This document shows, piece after piece, positions 5,958-6,016 of a stretch of 6,016 nt of DNA. Made by a program: the position numbers and the translations under genes. The notes under the pieces were generated by a model, which worked only from the letters and a program-made list of their open reading frames with translations, was not told where the DNA came from and made no database searches. Origin of the DNA: an uncultured Collinsella sp. (GTDB lineage Bacteria > Actinomycetota > Coriobacteriia > Coriobacteriales > Coriobacteriaceae); assembly GCA_900545995.1 (NCBI GenBank), contig URBM01000113.1:1-6016 (forward strand), in the 5' to 3' direction. Position 1 is the first letter of the stretch; the number at the start of each line of letters is the position of its first letter.

Positions 5958-5984
5958 CAAAGCCATCTGTCGGCTTTGCCCCTT
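5949..5984 (-). terminator. Strong intrinsic terminator upstream of the dehydrogenase gene
   Basis: GGGGCAAAGCC (5954-5964) and GGCTTTGCCCC (5972-5982) form a perfect 11-bp stem, or 13 bp with the flanking A-T pairs, around a 7-nt loop. On the - strand it is followed by five T (complement of 5949-5953), the form expected for termination of a - strand gene lying beyond 6016. On the + strand the tail is only TTCCTT, so it may be weakly bidirectional. Confidence 0.85.
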
Positions 5985-5996
5985 CCTTACCTAAGT

Positions 5997-6016
5997 TTAC
6001 TCATCCATAAGGTAGT
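5997..6016 (-). CDS. Possible C-terminal tail of a gene beyond the window
   Basis: On the - strand one frame reads in from the right edge as YLMDE followed by TAA (complement of 5997-5999), 13 nt before the terminator stem. The other two frames also close quickly, one with TAA at 5987-5989 and one with TGA just inside the edge, so the frame is uncertain. The existence of a - strand gene here is inferred mainly from the terminator. Confidence 0.3.

Overview
The window is compact, GC-rich bacterial chromosome. Six complete protein-coding genes are supported. Gene content and protein style suggest an anaerobic, high-GC Gram-positive bacterium: a polyferredoxin-type Fe-S protein, a GldA-type dehydrogenase, an actinobacterial-looking YchF without the Cys found in the Escherichia coli protein, and strong AGGAG ribosome sites. 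A Coriobacteriia gut anaerobe such as Collinsella fits well, but this is inference from sequence style and not a database match.

Left part (1-1823). A type I L-asparaginase on the + strand (95-1108) runs tail-to-tail into a small XRE-family regulator on the - strand (1131-1349). The regulator is divergent from a 129-residue protein of unknown family (1426-1815, + strand). Their shared intergenic region carries a perfect 24-bp palindrome (1379-1402), the obvious candidate operator. The regulator, palindrome and unknown gene together look like a small self-contained, autoregulated module, and are the least explained part of the window.

Middle part (1825-4664, all - strand). Reading leftward, a four-cluster [4Fe-4S] protein (3411-4664) comes first, followed by a GC-rich stem-loop (3340-3383). 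Then comes the universally conserved ATPase gene ychF (GTG start, 2220-3296). A small DUF1648-like membrane protein (1825-2208) follows, with its ribosome site overlapping the ychF stop codon. YchF and the membrane protein are probably one operon; the membrane protein gene converges on the unknown gene with a 9-nt gap.

Right part (4816-6016, - strand). A glycerol dehydrogenase-like, metal-dependent alcohol dehydrogenase (4816-5883) appears to be a single-gene unit. It is separated from whatever lies beyond the window by a strong intrinsic terminator (5949-5984), whose sequence can also fold into a competing hairpin. No rRNA, tRNA, CRISPR array, insertion sequence or prophage is seen. The asparaginase and dehydrogenase are catabolic, YchF is housekeeping and the Fe-S protein suggests anaerobic electron transfer. 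There is no sign that all six genes form one pathway.
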